In this document: positions 1 to 5,712 of the stretch, in pieces
Position numbering within the stretch: the stretch's first letter is position 1
How the letters are laid out: every line of letters starts with the position of its first letter
DNA from: Dehalococcoidia bacterium
Lineage (GTDB): Bacteria > Chloroflexota > Dehalococcoidia > Dehalococcoidales > UBA1222
Length of the DNA: 5,712 bases
Assembly: GCA_009779655.1 (NCBI GenBank)
Contig: WRDV01000066.1
Location: 1-5,712 of the forward strand
Direction of reading: 5' to 3'
Translations under genes and position numbers: made by a program
The notes under the pieces: generated by a model
The model's database searches: none
Seen by the model: only the letters and a program-made list of their open reading frames with translations
Told to the model about the DNA's origin: nothing

Positions 1-141
1 CAGTATCCAAAAGATGCCGTTGATGAATCGCCTGTTGTCTTTGGCATTGCCACCCCATGTACCCTTTCTTCCCATTAGGTTTGGTTCTAATAATTCCCAA
101 GTTCTGTCTGATATATCATGCCTATGGTATGATGCTTCCAT
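1..141 (-). CDS. IS5-family transposase, N-terminal fragment (runs off the window)
   Basis: The - strand reads 47 uninterrupted codons from an ATG at 141 down to base 1, where the window cuts the gene. The peptide begins MEASYHRHDISDRTWELLEP and continues with GRKG, GGNAKDNRRFINGIFWIL. This is the typical start of IS5-family transposases with a DUF4096-type N-terminal domain: the 'hDISDxxWexLeP' opening, then the 'KDNRxFINGIxWIL' helix that normally leads into 'RTGAPWRDLP'. The product would cut and join DNA at the ends of its own insertion sequence. A good ribosome site and -10 box lie just upstream, so this end looks intact; whether the rest (with the DDE catalytic residues) survives cannot be seen. 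The family call rests on recognition by eye, not a search. Confidence 0.88.
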   Translation of the reverse strand, partial: MEASYHRHDISDRTWELLEPNLMGRKGTWGGNAKDNRRFINGIFWIL

Positions 142-150
142 AGAGAAAAT

Positions 151-179
151 CTCCTTTATTCATTTCCTCTATTATACCA
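151..179 (-). promoter_or_regulatory. Promoter -10 and ribosome binding site of the left transposase
   Basis: On the - strand, AAAGGAG (157-151) lies nine bases before the transposase ATG, a strong Shine-Dalgarno sequence. Further upstream is a perfect TATAAT (176-171) preceded by TGG, giving the extended -10 pattern TGnTATAAT. No good -35 hexamer sits at normal spacing; the extended -10 may compensate. The TTGACG at 218-213 is about 36 bases away from the -10, too far to be its partner. Confidence 0.55.
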
Positions 180-415
180 TATACCTCATGTAGACACTAT
201 CTAGTAAACAACCGTCAAGGTAAACTAACACCAACCCCGAGACGCCCTATATTTATCAGACTATAACCCCCCTCCCGAAGTCATTTTTTTGTAACGCTAT
301 CAGGCAGAAACCAGCCGTCAATACTTGTTGCAAATCATGACAAAACATGGCGCAAAATGACACGCTTATGCAGCGATGGGAGATTCAAAACCTCGCATTT
401 AGGCTCAAAAAGGGC

Positions 416-421
416 TATAAT
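416..421 (+). promoter_or_regulatory. Candidate -10 box upstream of acsB (distal)
   Basis: A perfect TATAAT in the context GGGCTATAATG, 128 bases before the acsB ATG. The hexamers at 16-18 bases upstream do not resemble TTGACA, so the promoter would be weak or activator-dependent if real. Confidence 0.3.
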
Positions 422-500
422 GCAACAATATATAGCGGCTTATGTAGTATGCGACCTATCGTAGTCGTGCCGGTACTCCGATCGTATAGTGCGCCCGCTG

Positions 501-506
501 TATAAT
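501..506 (+). promoter_or_regulatory. Candidate -10 box upstream of acsB (proximal)
   Basis: A perfect TATAAT in CTGTATAATATAAG, 43 bases before the acsB ATG, which would give a leader of about 35-38 bases. The -35 region (around 476-484, CTCCGATCG) is poor, so an activator or alternative sigma factor might be needed. It is the better placed of the two candidates for transcription of acsB-acsC-acsE. Confidence 0.4.
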
Positions 507-549
507 ATAAGAGAAAATGCTCTCGTTTTAATATATGAAAGCTATTTAA

Positions 550-2754
550 ATGTCTGAAATTATTGCATCTGCCGCAATTCGCGGAGCGCGCAGCATAGTT
601 GAGCGCGCCGATAAAGAATACTCCGACGCTCTTCCAAGATGGGGAGCGGCACAGGCGGTCGGCTTTCCGAATACCGCCTATTATCTGCCGATTATTTACG
701 CCATATTAGGGCTGCAGATAAACACGCTTGGCGATATCGCGCCGGTATTAGAGCATTGCAAGCGGCTATTGCCGCCACCAGAGAATGACGCCGCCTCATC
801 ATATGGCATTCCTCAAGCGTTAGATGCCGGCATGGCCGCTCTATTCGCTGAGGAAATAATCGAAACTCTGCGCTACATGATAACGCCAAGCTTTTACACC
901 AAAACAGAGTCCCCGACTGATGCAAATTTGTGGCTTGGGGCCGCTGACGATGTCATTTTGCGCAGACGCGGCGTTGAATTTGTTGACGGCAGCGCCCCCG
1001 GCTTTGCCACAATTCTGGGAGCTGCGCCAAGTAAAGACATTGCCGCCGCTATTGCCGCAGAACTGCAGCGGCGAAATCTGTATATATTCATGTGCGGCGA
1101 AGATCACGGCATAAGTTTCTCTGAACAATTAAGACAAGAGGACATACAAGTAGGATGGCCTTCGCGGCTAGTGCCTTTTGGTCCCGATATATCCTCCGTT
1201 GTTTTTGCAATAGGGTTCGCTGTACGCGTAGCAATGTCTCTAGGCGGAATCAAGCCCGGAGATGCTAAGGCTAACATGCTTTACAACAAAGAACGCGTAT
1301 TCGCTTTCGCCATGCCGCTGGGTGAGGTAACCGATGAATGGTACGCCAACGCAGCAGGGGCTATCAATTTCGGCTTTCCGATTATCGCGGACAGCTTAAT
1401 ACCCGAAATACTGGCGAGTGATGCCGGCGGCAATGACATAGTGGTATCAAATGTACCGCATGATAAAATCGTGGCGAGGGCGCTTGACGCTCGCGGTCTC
1501 AAAATCAACGTGACAACTATACCAATACCGGTAGCTTACGGCCCTGCTTATGAAGGCGAGCGCATTCGCGGCGATGACATTTATCTTGAATGCGGCGGCG
1601 GCCGCACCCAAATGGTAGAATGGTGCACATCCAGGCAAATGGATGAGGTTGATGACGGGAAAATTGAGGTCATCGGGCCGGAACTCTCAGACATATCGGC
1701 AGGTACGAAACTGCCCTTGGCCATAGTCGTGGAAGTCGCAGGCCGTCAGATGCAGGAGGATTATGAGCCCATCCTAGAACGCCAGATACATCACCTGATA
1801 AACTACGCTCACGGTATCATGCATCTCGGTCAGCGCGATATCGCATGGCTGCGCGTTGGCAAACAGGCGGCGGAGAAAGGATTCGCCATACGCCACCTAG
1901 GAGTCATTCTGCACGCCAAACTGCACCAAGATTTTGAGCGCATTGTAGACAAGCTGCAAGTCAAAATCTACACCGATAACGATCATGTACAGCGTATAAC
2001 GGCCTTGGCGCGCGCCGTCTATGCCGTGCGCGACCCGCGAATAGACAGTATGACCGACGAGACTACAGATACCTATTATTCCTGCACGCTTTGTCAGTCA
2101 TTCGCGCCGAGCCATGTCTGCATTGTCTCGCCTGAACGTGCCGGATTGTGCGGCTCATATAACTGGATGGACTGCAAGGCATCGCATGAAATCAACCCTA
2201 ACGGCCCTAACCAGCCTGTACGAAAAGGTGAACTCATAGACCCGCGCTTAGGACAATGGCAAGGCGTTAACGCTTTCATAATGAAAGCCTCCCGCGGCAA
2301 TATCAGCTCATATAACTCCTATAGTATCATCGCTGACCCTGCAACCGCCTGCGGATGCATGGAATGCATCGCCGCGATATTACCATTATGTAACGGCATT
2401 ATGACAGTTAACCGCGATTTCACAGGAATGACGCCTTCCGGCATGAAGTTCACCACTCTTGCCAGCACAATAGGCGGAGGAAGCAGCACGCCGGGTTTTA
2501 TCGGGCATAGCAAGTACAATATCGCGCAGCGTAAATATCTCTCGGCAGAAGGCGGCATTGTGCGGCTGGTATGGATGCCAAAAATGCTAAAAGATGAAAT
2601 ACGCGAGCGGTTCAATGCCAGAGCCGCCGAAATCGGCATACCTGATTTGCTGGAGCGCATAGCCGATGAGAGTATCGGAATTACCGAGGAGGAAATTCTG
2701 CCTTTCCTAACTGATAAGGCTCATCCGGCGCTTACAATGGAATCCATAATGTGA
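550..2754 (+). CDS. acsB: Acetyl-CoA synthase (CODH/ACS catalytic subunit)
   Basis: Makes acetyl-CoA from CO, a methyl group delivered by the corrinoid iron-sulfur protein, and coenzyme A; it is a cytoplasmic enzyme that normally binds CO dehydrogenase. The 734 residues match the bacterial three-domain form (Moorella protein about 729). The N-terminal CODH-contacting domain (roughly 1-315) includes GFPNTAYYLP at 38-47; the middle domain spans about 316-505; the C-terminal domain carries the A-cluster. Cys512, Cys515, Cys524 and Cys534 have the 3-9-10 spacing of the cubane ligands (Moorella 506, 509, 518, 528). Cys601-Gly602-Cys603 is the distal-nickel CGC motif (Moorella 595-597), at the same offset of six. 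Phe518 corresponds to active-site Phe512, and the family ending HPALTM is present. An in-frame TAA directly before the ATG fixes the start; the ribosome site is weak (GAAAG at 537-541). All key residues are intact. The normal neighbour, the CO dehydrogenase gene, is absent here. Confidence 0.97.
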   Translation: MSEIIASAAIRGARSIVERADKEYSDALPRWGAAQAVGFPNTAYYLPIIYAILGLQINTLGDIAPVLEHCKRLLPPPENDAASSYGIPQALDAGMAALFAEEIIETLRYMITPSFYTKTESPTDANLWLGAADDVILRRRGVEFVDGSAPGFATILGAAPSKDIAAAIAAELQRRNLYIFMCGEDHGISFSEQLRQEDIQVGWPSRLVPFGPDISSVVFAIGFAVRVAMSLGGIKPGDAKANMLYNKERVFAFAMPLGEVTDEWYANAAGAINFGFPIIADSLIPEILASDAGGNDIVVSNVPHDKIVARALDARGLKINVTTIPIPVAYGPAYEGERIRGDDIYLECGGGRTQMVEWCTSRQMDEVDDGKIEVIGPELSDISAGTKLPLAIVVEVAGRQMQEDYEPILERQIHHLINYAHGIMHLGQRDIAWLRVGKQAAEKGFAIRHLGVILHAKLHQDFERIVDKLQVKIYTDNDHVQRITALARAVYAVRDPRIDSMTDETTDTYYSCTLCQSFAPSHVCIVSPERAGLCGSYNWMDCKASHEINPNGPNQPVRKGELIDPRLGQWQGVNAFIMKASRGNISSYNSYSIIADPATACGCMECIAAILPLCNGIMTVNRDFTGMTPSGMKFTTLASTIGGGSSTPGFIGHSKYNIAQRKYLSAEGGIVRLVWMPKMLKDEIRERFNARAAEIGIPDLLERIADESIGITEEEILPFLTDKAHPALTMESIM

Positions 2755-2818
2755 AATGGAGTACAATGTCTTTCTTTATATTTCGGCGTATGTAATTAAA
2801 TAAATAGCGGGGAAACTC

Positions 2819-4165
2819 ATGGCTCTATCAGGAATCGAAATATTTAAACTGTTACCAAAAAGCAATTGCGGCAAGTGCGGCGTGCCGACATGCCTAGCCT
2901 TTGCAATGAGCTTAGCAACAGGTAAGGCTGAGTTGTCTGCCTGCCCGCTGGTATCCGATGAGTCAAAAGCAAAACTTGAAGCCGCTTCTGCTCCGCCTAT
3001 CCGCCCTCTAACTATCGGATACGGCGAACGCACACTTAAAATAGGCGGAGAGACCGTGATGTTCCGCCATGAAAAACGCTTCGAAAACCCGCCGGGACTA
3101 GCGATGCTTATCTCCGACAAAATGACGAACGCTGAGATCGGAGAGCGGCTCAAGCGCTTTCAAGAATTATCTTACATACGCATAGGGTTCAAATTACGCC
3201 CCGAACTAGTCGCGCTAAGGTGCGATTCTCTTGATTCTGCTGTTTTCATATCATTGATAGAACGCGTGCAAAGAGAAAGTGACGCCGGAATTATTTTGAT
3301 GACAGACGATGCCAATATTATGTCAGCCGCGCTGAAAGTCTGCGCCGGCAAAAGACCGCTGATGCACGCGGCAACAGCGGGTAACGCTGAGCAAATGGCA
3401 GCATTAGCGCAGGAATACAATTGTCCGCTAGCAGCCCATGCCAACGGGTTGCATGCTTTAGCTGCGCTAAGTGAGAAATTGGGACAACTTGGTATTAAAG
3501 ACATCGTTCTTGACTCCGGCGCACACACTGCCAAACAGGCACTACACGATCAGACAATGCTACGCAGACTGGCGTTGAGTCAGAAAATCCGTCCACTTGG
3601 ATTTCCAAGCGTCATCCCGGCTTATGCTATGGCAGAAAACCATCTGAAAGAGGCTCTTGTAGCCGCAACATTCATCGCCAAATACGGAGGGATAATCATA
3701 CTATCAGATTTTCAAGGCGAAACACTTTACCCGCTGCTTGTACTACGGCTAAACCTGTATTCCGATCCGCAGCGCCCACTGGCCACAACTGAGGCCATTT
3801 ATGATATCGGCAAGCCGGATGAAAACTCGCCTGTGCTGATTACAGCAAACTTCTCTCTCACCTACTTCATCGTATCAAGCGAAATAGAAAACTCGCGCGT
3901 GCCAAGTTATCTGCTGGTAAAAGACACTGAGGGTCTTTCCGTGATGACAGCCTGGGCCGCAGGCAAATTCGGAGCAGACAATATTGCCGCGTTAGTTAAG
4001 AAAAGCGGAATTGAGACTAAAATAAATCACCGTAAGCTTATCATTCCGGGCTATATAGCATCAGAAAGCGGAGGGCTGGAAGAAGAGCTGCCGGGATGGG
4101 AAATACTTGTTGGGCCGCGTGAAGGAGCCCATATTCCCGCATTTCTAAAGAACTTGCGCCCCTGA
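2819..4165 (+). CDS. acsC: Corrinoid/iron-sulfur protein, large (gamma) subunit
   Basis: Carries a corrinoid whose cobalt takes the methyl group from AcsE and hands it to AcsB. At 448 residues it has the usual length (Moorella about 446). The N-terminus holds the [4Fe-4S] motif with Cys17, Cys20, Cys25 and Cys42 (pattern C-x2-C-x4-C-x16-C, beginning NCGKCGVPTC), the cluster that reactivates oxidised cobalt. A TIM-barrel-like middle follows (about 60-320), then the C-terminal corrinoid-binding domain (about 325-448), with ITANFSLTYF, VPSYLLVKD and the ending GPREGAHIPAFLK typical of the family. A stop at 2801-2803 lies six codons upstream in frame; a GGGGA stretch at 2809-2813 is a modest ribosome site. 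The gene follows acsB by 64 bases and precedes acsE by 17, so it is probably co-transcribed. Its obligate partner AcsD, commonly encoded next to it, is not here. The archaeal name is cdhE, but the context is bacterial. Confidence 0.95.
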   Translation: MALSGIEIFKLLPKSNCGKCGVPTCLAFAMSLATGKAELSACPLVSDESKAKLEAASAPPIRPLTIGYGERTLKIGGETVMFRHEKRFENPPGLAMLISDKMTNAEIGERLKRFQELSYIRIGFKLRPELVALRCDSLDSAVFISLIERVQRESDAGIILMTDDANIMSAALKVCAGKRPLMHAATAGNAEQMAALAQEYNCPLAAHANGLHALAALSEKLGQLGIKDIVLDSGAHTAKQALHDQTMLRRLALSQKIRPLGFPSVIPAYAMAENHLKEALVAATFIAKYGGIIILSDFQGETLYPLLVLRLNLYSDPQRPLATTEAIYDIGKPDENSPVLITANFSLTYFIVSSEIENSRVPSYLLVKDTEGLSVMTAWAAGKFGADNIAALVKKSGIETKINHRKLIIPGYIASESGGLEEELPGWEILVGPREGAHIPAFLKNLRP

Positions 4166-4182
4166 TTTAATAGAGAACTCGC

Positions 4183-5061
4183 ATGATTTTGATTGCTGAG
4201 AACGTAAATGTCATGTCCCAGACGCTCGGGCTTGCCATGAAAGAACGTATGGCGCAACCGATACAAAAAATGGCGCAGGCGGCGCAAGCGTCCGGCATGG
4301 ATTACATAGATCTCAATATCGGGCCCGCCAAAAAGACAGGCGCTGATATGATGCCGTGGCTTGTGGAAACCGTGCAGCAGGTAAGCGATCTGCCTCTCTC
4401 ACTGGATACCACCAATCCTGAAGCTATTGAAGCAGGTCTTGCACTATGTCGCAAGCGAGCGTTGATCAACTCCGTCTCGCTGCAACCAGAACGCTTGGAG
4501 AACATATTGCCTTTAGTTACACGCTATAAGGCAGAAATGATCGGCCTGTTATGGAGCACAGACGGCATGCCGCGCGACGTCGACGAGCGATGTATGCTGG
4601 CAGTGGATTTGGTTTATAAAGCCAATGAGACCGGCGTACCAAATGAGGATATTTGGATTGACCCAATCGCCACCCCGATATCAGGCGATATTGCCAAGAT
4701 AAAAAGCTGCTTGGAATTTCTGCAGATGCTGCCGGAAATTGCCCCGGGATGCAAATCAATTGTAGGACTATCCAATGTTTCAAACGGCACGCCAGCACCG
4801 TTGCGGCCTTATCTTAACCGCGTATTCATGGTAATGCTGGAACGCGTAGGGATTTATTCTGTTATCGCTGATGCGCTTGACCCTGAACTGCAGCGCATCA
4901 ACCGCGGCGAACGAACAGAACTGGTTGAGCTGATACACCAAACCCTTGACGGTGAAGATATTGATCTAACAACACTCAGCGAAGAAGATATCAAATACGT
5001 CAAGACAGCAAAAGTACTCAGCGGCAATACGCTTTATTCCCACTCTTGGTTAGAATCCTGA
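4183..5061 (+). CDS. acsE: 5-methyltetrahydrofolate:corrinoid/iron-sulfur protein methyltransferase
   Basis: Transfers the methyl group of 5-methyl-tetrahydrofolate to the Co(I) centre of the AcsC/AcsD protein, linking the folate branch to AcsB. It is a pterin-binding TIM barrel. The opening MILIAENVNV, the DYIDLNIGP strand (40-48), Asp75 in SLDTTN, Asn96 in INS, Asp160 in IDPIATP and Asn198 in GLSNVSNGTP agree with residues described for the Moorella enzyme (Asp75, Asn96, Asp160, Asn199). At 292 residues it is about 30 longer than the Moorella protein; the extra sits near the C-terminus (about 232-270, acidic and Glu-rich) before the conserved TAKVLSGNTLYSHS ending. From memory this longer ending occurs in Desulfobacterota and Dehalococcoides-type proteins. 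An in-frame TAG at 4171-4173 limits the start to this ATG; the ribosome site is weak (AGAGA at 4172-4176). Only 17 bases separate it from acsC, implying one transcript. Confidence 0.95.
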   Translation: MILIAENVNVMSQTLGLAMKERMAQPIQKMAQAAQASGMDYIDLNIGPAKKTGADMMPWLVETVQQVSDLPLSLDTTNPEAIEAGLALCRKRALINSVSLQPERLENILPLVTRYKAEMIGLLWSTDGMPRDVDERCMLAVDLVYKANETGVPNEDIWIDPIATPISGDIAKIKSCLEFLQMLPEIAPGCKSIVGLSNVSNGTPAPLRPYLNRVFMVMLERVGIYSVIADALDPELQRINRGERTELVELIHQTLDGEDIDLTTLSEEDIKYVKTAKVLSGNTLYSHSWLES

Positions 5062-5084
5062 TTTTTTACTTATGTCATACAGCG

Positions 5085-5113
5085 TTGACACCCAAAATAC
5101 AAACCTATACTAT
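5085..5113 (+). promoter_or_regulatory. Probable sigma-70 promoter of the thioredoxin gene
   Basis: A perfect TTGACA -35 (5085-5090) is followed after 17 bases by TACTAT (5108-5113, four of six consensus positions) or after 15 bases by TATACT (5106-5111, five of six). Either would start transcription about 30 bases before the GTG. This suggests the thioredoxin gene can be expressed apart from the acs genes, whose own promoters look weaker. Confidence 0.6.
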
Positions 5114-5134
5114 AAGCGATGATTTGAGTTTGAT

Positions 5135-5141
5135 GGAGGGG
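5135..5141 (+). promoter_or_regulatory. Strong ribosome binding site deciding the GTG start of trx
   Basis: GGAGGGG ends five bases before GTG at 5147, with the GGAGG core seven bases away. It supports the unusual GTG start, since no in-frame ATG occurs before residue 25. It is much stronger than the sites in front of acsB, acsC and acsE. Confidence 0.75.
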
Positions 5142-5146
5142 TTAAA

Positions 5147-5473
5147 GTGTTAATTGATGTTACTGATGCCACTTTCAACAGTGAAGTTATTAAGTCAAAT
5201 CTTCCTGTTATAATTGATATGTGGGCGCCATGGTGCGGCCCTTGTCGCAGGATAGAACCTATTTTCCAAAAGTTAGCCGAAAAATACAGCGGTAAAGTAA
5301 GATTCTGCCGCATGAATGTAGACGAGAATAAGGTTACGCCTTCGCAATACCGCGTTATGTCTATCCCAAATATGATTTTCCTTAAGAACGGCGAGGTTGT
5401 TGATACTGCTGTCGGAGCTCTGCCTGAATCCGCATTGCAGAGTAAAGTAGAAGCATTAATCGCCGCCAAATAA
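5147..5473 (+). CDS. trxA: Thioredoxin
   Basis: A small cytoplasmic thiol-disulfide reductant, 108 residues, the usual thioredoxin length. The active site WCGPC is at 29-33 (Cys30 and Cys33), inside the classic DMWAPWCGPC context. Asp24 matches the buried Asp26 of the E. coli protein. The cis-proline is Pro74 in SIPNM, where most family members have SIPT. An additional cysteine is Cys54. There is no signal peptide or membrane segment. Translation starts at GTG with a strong ribosome site, and the gene has its own promoter 85 bases or less after acsE. It may be recycled by a thioredoxin reductase encoded elsewhere. The family assignment is secure; a special role with the acs proteins is inference from proximity only. 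The symbol trxA is by family, since paralogues cannot be told apart here. Confidence 0.93.
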   Translation: MLIDVTDATFNSEVIKSNLPVIIDMWAPWCGPCRRIEPIFQKLAEKYSGKVRFCRMNVDENKVTPSQYRVMSIPNMIFLKNGEVVDTAVGALPESALQSKVEALIAAK

Positions 5474-5614
5474 TGCTTCGCCGGAATACCGGGGCGCGTT
5501 AAGCATCGCTCGTTATGTGTGCACGCTGCTTGGTAAAACCGTTGATGTACGCGGCCGCGGCTCGTTTGGTTTTCTATTCTGCATCAGCAGATAAATATAC
5601 GCTCAAGCATATTA
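5474..5614. other. Intergenic stretch between trx and the right IS
   Basis: No gene with a start codon and ribosome site is visible. A small inverted repeat (CCGG, AATA loop, CCGG; 5481-5492) follows the trx stop codon but has no T tract, so it is not a standard terminator. A frame open from 5460 to the TAA ending at 5597 encodes an unrecognised peptide without a start codon and could be a remnant. Confidence 0.5.
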
Positions 5615-5633
5615 GACCTCTTGCGAAATTACA
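5615..5633. repeat. Probable terminal inverted repeat of the right IS
   Basis: GACCTCTTGCGAAATTACA begins right after TTA (5612-5614) and overlaps the transposase stop codon, the position where IS5-family terminal repeats lie. Its G/A-CCTnTTGCnAAA form resembles terminal repeats I know from this family. The matching left copy is outside the window, so it is unproven, and the exact first base could shift by one or two. Confidence 0.45.
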
Positions 5634-5712
5634 AAGTATCATTGCAGATGCCACAAATAAGGTTAAACCGTAGACCGAAACGCTTTCTGCGATTGCGATA
5701 TCTATCAGCCAC
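5629..5712 (-). CDS. IS5-family (DDE_Tnp_4 type) transposase, C-terminal fragment
   Basis: The - strand reads 27 codons from the window edge to a TAA at 5631-5629. The peptide includes ADRYRNRRKRFGLRFNLICG, which closely matches the well-known end of DDE_Tnp_4 transposases of the IS5 family (usual form RYRNRRKRFGLRFNLIAGIYN). It differs from the family ending at the last residues (ICNDTL instead of IYNYEL). The N-terminal part and catalytic residues lie beyond the window, so function cannot be judged. This subgroup differs from the DUF4096-type transposase at the left end. Confidence 0.85.
   Translation of the reverse strand: MADRYRNRRKRFGLRFNLICGICNDTL

Larger units (their letters stand above)
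1..204 (-). mobile_element. 5' end of an IS5-family insertion sequence
   Basis: This stretch contains the transposase N-terminus, its translation and transcription signals, and a short AT-rich leader. The outer boundary is inferred, not proven. On the - strand, GATAGTGTCTACATGAGG starts next to a CTAG (201-204); a terminal repeat beginning there with a TA target is plausible for this IS5 subgroup. The other end of the element lies outside the window, so the inverted repeat cannot be checked. Confidence 0.5.
205..549. other. Gene-less region between the left IS and acsB
   Basis: About 345 bases without a convincing gene. The longest plus-strand ATG reading frame I found (357-464, 35 codons) lacks a ribosome site and resembles nothing I know. 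Visible contents are a C-rich stretch (266-276), a T7 run (284-290), and two perfect TATAAT boxes (416-421 and 501-506). The region presumably holds the acs promoter and leader. Because it directly abuts an insertion sequence, part of it may be a remnant of what stood upstream before the element arrived. Confidence 0.6.
5615..5712 (-). mobile_element. 3' end of a second IS5-family insertion sequence
   Basis: The element contains the transposase C-terminus and a terminal-repeat-like sequence overlapping its stop codon. It runs off the right edge. Its 3' end faces trx, so it is in the same orientation as the left element but is of a different subgroup. The outer boundary near 5615 is inferred from the repeat. 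Confidence 0.7.

Noticed and set aside
259..290. Possible terminator: GACT (259-262) and AGTC (279-282) followed by a T7 run.
   Set aside because: The stem has only four pairs around a 16-base loop, too weak for a rho-independent terminator, and there is no gene clearly ending before it.
357..464. Open frame of 35 codons on the + strand before acsB (begins MTRLCSDGRF).
   Set aside because: No ribosome site, no recognisable family, and it spans one of the candidate -10 boxes; more likely chance.
2319..2660. Long antisense open frame of 113 codons inside acsB, and similar antisense frames in acsC and acsE.
   Set aside because: They lie opposite strongly conserved coding sequence with intact catalytic motifs and show no family features; they are shadows of the real genes.
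2755..2818. Riboswitch or attenuator in the 64-base acsB-acsC gap.
   Set aside because: AT-rich with no stable stem visible and too short for a cobalamin riboswitch.
5481..5492. Hairpin CCGG-AATA-CCGG after the trx stop codon.
   Set aside because: Only four pairs and no T tract follows, so it does not support a terminator call.
5578..5592. Hairpin TCTGC-ATCA-GCAGA before the right insertion sequence.
   Set aside because: Five pairs with no T run on either strand; could be chance.
1..5712. Composite transposon carrying the acs genes.
   Set aside because: The two flanking elements are of different IS5 subgroups, so they would not act together as ends of one unit.

Overview
The window carries the methyl-transfer and acetyl-CoA-forming end of the Wood-Ljungdahl (reductive acetyl-CoA) pathway from an anaerobic bacterium. 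Three genes lie on the + strand: acsB (acetyl-CoA synthase), acsC (large subunit of the corrinoid iron-sulfur protein) and acsE (methyl-tetrahydrofolate:corrinoid protein methyltransferase). A thioredoxin gene follows. AcsB is the long bacterial three-domain type, not the short archaeal CdhC, and AcsE is the enzyme of tetrahydrofolate-using organisms, so the host is a bacterium. The clade cannot be fixed from this sequence. The ending of AcsE resembles, from memory, Desulfobacterota and Dehalococcoides-type proteins more than the shorter Moorella enzyme, which is only a weak pointer.

Layout: bases 1-141 are the N-terminal 47 codons of an IS5-family transposase on the - strand, with its ribosome site and an extended -10 promoter just upstream; this insertion sequence probably ends near base 204. 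Bases 205-549 have no convincing gene and hold two candidate -10 boxes for the acs operon. Then come acsB (550-2754), a 64-base gap, acsC (2819-4165), a 17-base gap, acsE (4183-5061), an 85-base gap holding a promoter, and trx (5147-5473, GTG start). Bases 5474-5614 hold no clear gene. From about 5615 to the window end is the 3' end of a second, different IS5-family element, also on the - strand, recognised from the last 27 residues of its transposase and a terminal-repeat-like sequence.

How the genes work together: AcsE moves the methyl group from methyl-tetrahydrofolate to the cobalt of the corrinoid protein. AcsC (with AcsD, not present here) carries the methyl group. AcsB joins it to CO and coenzyme A at its nickel A-cluster. 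All metal and catalytic residues that can be checked by eye are intact, so the genes look functional. Missing from the window are acsD, the CO dehydrogenase gene (acsA/cooS) and the accessory ATPases (acsF/cooC). The block of acs genes plus trx is bracketed by two unrelated insertion sequences, which suggests that a larger cluster was broken up or moved.
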